From CAZJHM01 sp964545925 (GTDB lineage: Archaea > Iainarchaeota > Iainarchaeia > Iainarchaeales > CAZJHM01): a DNA stretch of 26,119 bases. The notes beneath the pieces are model-generated. The model did no database searches. It had not been told where the DNA came from and saw only the letters and a program-made list of their open reading frames with translations. Both the position numbers and the translations under genes were made by a program. Shown in pieces: positions 22,832 to 26,119 of the stretch. The stretch covers positions 1 through 26,119 of the forward strand of contig CAZJHM010000009.1 in NCBI GenBank assembly GCA_964545925.1, read 5' to 3'. Positions within the stretch are counted from its first letter, which is position 1; every line of letters starts with the position of its first letter.

Positions 22832-24058
22832 ATGAAAATAAAAGAAGGGCAATATATAGAATTTCAATATGCAGGAAAAACTTTGGAAGGTTTAATAATC
22901 AATAAAGAAAAAGATTTATTTTTCATAAAACTTTCCACAGGTTATAACATAGGGCTTCCTTTTTCAGAACTATCAAAAGCTAAAATCAAAGGACAAAACA
23001 AAAAATTAAAAGAATCCAAACCCATATTCAGAGAAAAAGATTTCTCTAAAAAAAACATTCTTCTTCTTCATATGGGCGGAACAATTGCCTCTCGTGTAGA
23101 TTATTCAACAGGAGCAGTTTATCCTTCATTTAATCCAGAAGATATTTTAGCTTTAGTTCCTGAAAAAATTCAATTAGCAAATTTTGATAGTATTCTTTTG
23201 GAGAACATTCTCTCTGAGAATATGACTCCAATTCTTTGGCAGAAATTAGCAGAGAAAATATCCCTTTTACAAAAGAAATACAATGGAATAATTGTTTCTC
23301 ATGGGACAGATACTTTGGGTTACACAGCCTCAGCTTTAGCATTTGCTTTAAATGGAATTTCAATTCCTGTTTTATTAGTTGGAGCCCAACGCTCCTCAGA
23401 TCGTCCAAGTACAGAAGCAGTCCAAAATTTAGGAGCAGCAATTGATTTAATTCTCTCCGAGAAATTTTCAGGCATAGGAATAGTAATGAATTCAAATCTC
23501 TCTGAACAACCAGCTCTTTTTCCACCAACCAAAACACGAAAACTTCACACATCTCGTCGTGATGCTTTCTGCCCAGTTAATTCTTCTCTTTTGTCTTTAC
23601 CACTTTCTTCTTCTGCAACTTTTTCTCTCTCCGAGAAATTCCTACCAAAAACAAAATTCTCAGATTCAGTAATCTTAATTAAAAGCACACCTTTTCTTTC
23701 TGAGAAATTCCTTCTCTCTCTAAAAAATTACAAAGCAATAATAATTGAAGGCACAGGGTTTGGGCACATAAAAGAAAGTTTAATCCCAACTCTTAAAACT
23801 CTCTCTAAAAAAACAAAAATAATTATGACTAGTCAATGCATTTTTGGAATAACAAGTGAAAAAGTTTATTCAACAGCTCGTCTTTTAGAAAAAGCAGGAG
23901 TAATTTATGCAAAAGATATGTTAGCTGAAACAGCTTTAGTAAAAGCATCATGGCTTTTAGCTAACAAAATTTCTTTTTCACAATTTACAGAAAATCTCTG
24001 CAATGAAATTAATCCTCATCTAACAGAAAAAAACTCTAACCCTAAAATATTTCAGTGA
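22832..24058 (+). CDS. gatD: Glu-tRNA(Gln) amidotransferase subunit D
   Basis: 408 aa. The N-terminal beta-barrel-like domain (about 1-70, EGQYIEFQYAGKTLEGLII) precedes an L-asparaginase-like amidase domain. The first catalytic motif is HMGGTIASR (Thr84) and the second is SHGTDTLGYTA (Thr159, Asp160). GAQRSSDRPSTEA is typical of GatD rather than of free asparaginases. GatD releases ammonia from Gln/Asn and passes it to GatE, which amidates Glu-tRNA(Gln). This archaeal pathway replaces a glutaminyl-tRNA synthetase. It lies 6 nt upstream of gatE in one operon. Its length is slightly below the usual 420-440 aa. Confidence 0.94.
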   Translation: MKIKEGQYIEFQYAGKTLEGLIINKEKDLFFIKLSTGYNIGLPFSELSKAKIKGQNKKLKESKPIFREKDFSKKNILLLHMGGTIASRVDYSTGAVYPSFNPEDILALVPEKIQLANFDSILLENILSENMTPILWQKLAEKISLLQKKYNGIIVSHGTDTLGYTASALAFALNGISIPVLLVGAQRSSDRPSTEAVQNLGAAIDLILSEKFSGIGIVMNSNLSEQPALFPPTKTRKLHTSRRDAFCPVNSSLLSLPLSSSATFSLSEKFLPKTKFSDSVILIKSTPFLSEKFLLSLKNYKAIIIEGTGFGHIKESLIPTLKTLSKKTKIIMTSQCIFGITSEKVYSTARLLEKAGVIYAKDMLAETALVKASWLLANKISFSQFTENLCNEINPHLTEKNSNPKIFQ

Positions 24059-24064
24059 ATAGTT

Positions 24065-25900
24065 ATGGAAAAAGAATCTATTGAAAAAATTAATTACAAA
24101 CAATTAGGATTTAAAGCTGGCTTGGAAATTCATCAACAATTATCCACTCACAAACTTTTTTGCTCCTGCCTTTCTTTTCTTTCTGAATACTACGACAAGA
24201 CAATTGAAAGAACAATGACTTTAGTTTCTTCAGAAATGAAAAAAACAGATTTTGCAGCAAAACAAGAACATGAGAAAAAGAAAATCTTTGAATATCAGTT
24301 TTCTGATTCATATGCCTGTCTAATAGACATAGATGAAAATCCTCCTCAATCTCCAAACCCAGAAGCTCTAGAAACAGCCGCGGTTTTTTCTCGTTTAGTC
24401 GGAGCAAAAATTCTTCCTTATGCAAAAGTTATGAGAAAAATAGTAATAGATGGCTCAAATACAACCGGTTTCCAAAAAACAATGCTCTTTTCTCTCGGAG
24501 GAGAAATTCCAATTTCCAATAAAAAAATCCGAATTCAAACAATTGTTTTGGAAGAAGATTCAGCTCGCCAGATAGAAAAGAATTCTAAAAAAACAATCTA
24601 TCGTTTAGACCGCCTAGGAATTCCTTTAATAGAGATAGCAACAGAACCTGATATCTCAACACCAGAAGAAGCAAAAGAATGTGCATTGAAAATTGGAGAA
24701 CTTCTTAGATTAACTTGCAAAGCCCAAAGAGGAAAAGGAACAATCAGACAAGATTTAAATGTTTCAATCTCTGAAGGTTCAAGAGTGGAAATAAAAGGAG
24801 TCCAAGAATTAGAAATGATAGACACCCATATAGAAAGAGAAGTCCAAAGACAAGTTTCTCTTCTTTCTCTAAAAAAGAAAATTCCCTCTTCCCTTTCTTT
24901 CACTTCTCTTGAAAATCTTTCTCATCTCTTTTCCAATTCCCAATCAAAACTTGTTCGCGAAAAAGAAATTTTTGGTTTTGGCTTAAAGAACTTCGCAAAT
25001 CTTTTATGTTTTGAAATCCAACCAAACAGAAGGTTTGCCTCTGAACTCTCTGATTATGTTAAAGCTAAAACTTCTTTAACAGGATTAATACACTCTGATG
25101 AACTTCCAGCTTATGGAATAACTCAAGAAGAAAAAAATTCAATCTTTTCTCATCTCAATCTTTCTCCATCTGATGCTTTTATCTTTTTTATTTCATCAAA
25201 AGAACTCTCCGAGAAAGCCAGACAAATATGCATAGAAAGAATTCAAATAGCTCAGTCAAGAATCCCAGAAGAAACTCGTCAAGCTTTAGAAGATGGAAAC
25301 TCATCTTTTATGCGTGCCTTAGGAGGAGCAGACAGAATGTATCCAGAAACAGATTTACCTCCAATCCCCCTTTCCAATTACTCTAAAATTTCTTTACCTC
25401 TTTCTCTTCCAGAAAGAGACAAACTCTACAAAAAGAAAGGGTTGTCAGAAAATCATATTAGAGAAATGCGCCTCTCCAACTATGCTTGTCTTTTCCATTC
25501 TCTTCTTTCCAAAAACTATGACCCAATCTTAACAGCAACAACTCTTTTAGATACAAACAACAAACTTCTAAGAAAAGGTATTTCTTTGAAAACTGAACAT
25601 CTTCTTAAAGCTCTGAAACTAAACAAAGAAAATAAACTTCCAAATTCTCAAATAGAAGAAGCTTTAATTTCCTTTGCTCAAGGAAAAGAATTCACACCTT
25701 TTTCTTTCTCTGAAGAAAATCTTTCCCAAGAAATAAAATCCCTTCTCTCTAAAAACAAAATCCTTATCCAAGAAAAACAAATGTCTGCCTTAGGCCCATT
25801 AATGGGAGACTTGAAAAAATCCAATTCCCAAGTTCCACCTGAACTTCTTTCTAAACTTTTGAAAAAAGAATTAGAATTTTTCTTGAAAAATCTACAATAG
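24065..25900 (+). CDS. gatE: Glu-tRNA(Gln) amidotransferase subunit E
   Basis: 611 aa. The GatB-like kinase/amidotransferase core opens with GLEIHQQLSTHKLFCSC (zinc-site cysteines 33 and 35) and includes GTIRQDLNVSIS and GSRVEIKGVQ. A GAD insertion (about 270-405), the archaeal hallmark separating GatE from GatB, shows NRRFASELSDY and GLIHSDELPAYGIT. Then come PEETRQALEDGNSSFMR and the conserved RMYPETDLPPIPL, and finally the helical/YqeY-like tRNA-binding tail. GatE phosphorylates Glu-tRNA(Gln) and transfers ammonia from GatD. Size is normal for the family. tRNA-Leu(GAG) follows 38 bp after the stop. Confidence 0.96.
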   Translation: MEKESIEKINYKQLGFKAGLEIHQQLSTHKLFCSCLSFLSEYYDKTIERTMTLVSSEMKKTDFAAKQEHEKKKIFEYQFSDSYACLIDIDENPPQSPNPEALETAAVFSRLVGAKILPYAKVMRKIVIDGSNTTGFQKTMLFSLGGEIPISNKKIRIQTIVLEEDSARQIEKNSKKTIYRLDRLGIPLIEIATEPDISTPEEAKECALKIGELLRLTCKAQRGKGTIRQDLNVSISEGSRVEIKGVQELEMIDTHIEREVQRQVSLLSLKKKIPSSLSFTSLENLSHLFSNSQSKLVREKEIFGFGLKNFANLLCFEIQPNRRFASELSDYVKAKTSLTGLIHSDELPAYGITQEEKNSIFSHLNLSPSDAFIFFISSKELSEKARQICIERIQIAQSRIPEETRQALEDGNSSFMRALGGADRMYPETDLPPIPLSNYSKISLPLSLPERDKLYKKKGLSENHIREMRLSNYACLFHSLLSKNYDPILTATTLLDTNNKLLRKGISLKTEHLLKALKLNKENKLPNSQIEEALISFAQGKEFTPFSFSEENLSQEIKSLLSKNKILIQEKQMSALGPLMGDLKKSNSQVPPELLSKLLKKELEFFLKNLQ

Positions 25901-25902
25901 AA

Positions 25903-25913
25903 CATTTAAAATA
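25903..25913 (+). promoter_or_regulatory. TATA-like box for tRNA-Leu(GAG)
   Basis: CATTTAAAATA lies in the gap after gatE, centred about 31 nt before the tRNA 5' end. Confidence 0.45.
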
Positions 25914-25938
25914 CTTTTTTCCCTCATTTAGTCTATAA

Positions 25939-26022
25939 GCAGGGGTTGGGGAGTGGTCAAACCCGCAAGCTTGAGGGGCTTGTCGCTTAGTGCGTTCGGC
26001 GGTTCGAACCCGCCCCCCTGCA
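25939..26022 (+). tRNA. tRNA-Leu, anticodon GAG
   Basis: The acceptor stem pairs GCAGGGG with CCCCTGC. The anticodon stem CAAGC/GCTTG encloses TTGAGGG (anticodon GAG at 25973-25975). A type II variable arm (TCGCTTAGTGCGTTC) and T arm GGCGG-TTCGAAC-CCGCC follow. The discriminator is A at 26022 and CCA is not encoded. It reads CUC and CUU. The variable-arm loop TTAGT and D-arm features are shared with tRNA-Leu(UAG). Confidence 0.96.
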
Positions 26023-26024
26023 TC

Positions 26025-26116
26025 TGAACTTTTCTTTGAAAAGAAAAGTTCAATCAAAAGAAACTTACCATGAGGTTCTTCGAACCTCAATCAGAAACTT
26101 TTTAGAAAAAAGTTTC
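26025..26116 (+). repeat. Palindrome cluster downstream of tRNA-Leu(GAG)
   Basis: Three perfect inverted repeats follow the tRNA. A 12-bp stem (26025-26036 with 26041-26052, loop TGAA) begins 2 nt after the discriminator. Next is an 8-bp stem (26071-26078 with 26082-26089, loop TTC). The third is a 10-bp stem (26094-26103 with 26107-26116, loop AGA). The spacer between the first two reads AAAAGAAACTTACCATGAGG, matching the equivalent spacer behind tRNA-Leu(UAG) at most positions. GAAACTT at 26060-26066 can also pair with AAGTTTC at 26110-26116, so larger alternative folds exist. The cluster may continue past the window edge. Confidence 0.85.
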
Positions 26117-26119
26117 ATC

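Noticed and set aside
25851..26090. 79-aa minus-strand ORF across tRNA-Leu(GAG)
   Set aside because: A translation of the tRNA antisense strand and the palindrome cassette, overlapping the end of gatE.

Overview
The window looks like a piece of an AT-rich archaeal genome, most likely a DPANN-type archaeon (Woesearchaeota/Pacearchaeota-like). The archaeal signs are a gatD-gatE pair (the archaeal Glu-tRNA(Gln) amidotransferase), an Lrp/AsnC-type regulator, a presenilin/signal-peptide-peptidase-type protease, a membrane-anchored Lon-like protease, a standalone NFACT-R protein, a C/D box guide sRNA and tRNAs without an encoded CCA. First genes of transcription units carry TATA-like boxes about 25-26 nt before the ATG (leaderless style). 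A few cistrons have Shine-Dalgarno sequences instead (GAGGTGA at 4664 and 11103, GGGGAGGT at 17547). The lineage is an inference; no rRNA is present to test it.

Layout. 1-3130 (+): tail of a small gene cut by the window edge, an unknown helical protein and the membrane Lon-like protease. 3158-5319 (+): a structured intergenic stretch, then Lrp-like regulator, NFACT-R protein and adenylate kinase. 5321-6770 (-): HIT protein overlapping a small secreted membrane protein, then a DedA/VTT membrane protein interrupted by 10 Ns. 6917-10869 (+): presenilin-like protease, a 56-aa protein, an M29-type aminopeptidase and an M24 aminopeptidase, the last three almost contiguous. 10866-11591 (-): two small proteins, a palindrome cluster and tRNA-Leu(UAG). 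11669-17477 (+): valS, a small membrane protein, a Ca2+/cation exchanger with an N-terminal anomaly, glutaredoxin, a thioredoxin-CcdA fusion, then (on -) a C/D sRNA, and mscL. 17563-22686 (+): a 1707-aa surface protein. 22832-26119 (+): gatD, gatE, tRNA-Leu(GAG) and a second palindrome cluster.

How the genes fit together. Translation and RNA functions dominate (valS, gatDE, two tRNA-Leu, the rRNA-modification guide, NFACT-R). Four proteases or peptidases cover surface, membrane and cytoplasm. The cytoplasmic glutaredoxin and membrane Trx-CcdA fusion lie just upstream of a cysteine-containing giant surface protein and could supply or repair its disulfides (inference).

No mobile element, CRISPR array or obvious defence island is present. 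The most notable points are: a near-canonical C/D box sRNA; related three-hairpin palindrome cassettes behind both tRNA-Leu genes; an in-frame TAA six codons into the exchanger; an N gap that appears to hide no missing sequence; and an NFACT-R protein without its NFACT-N half.
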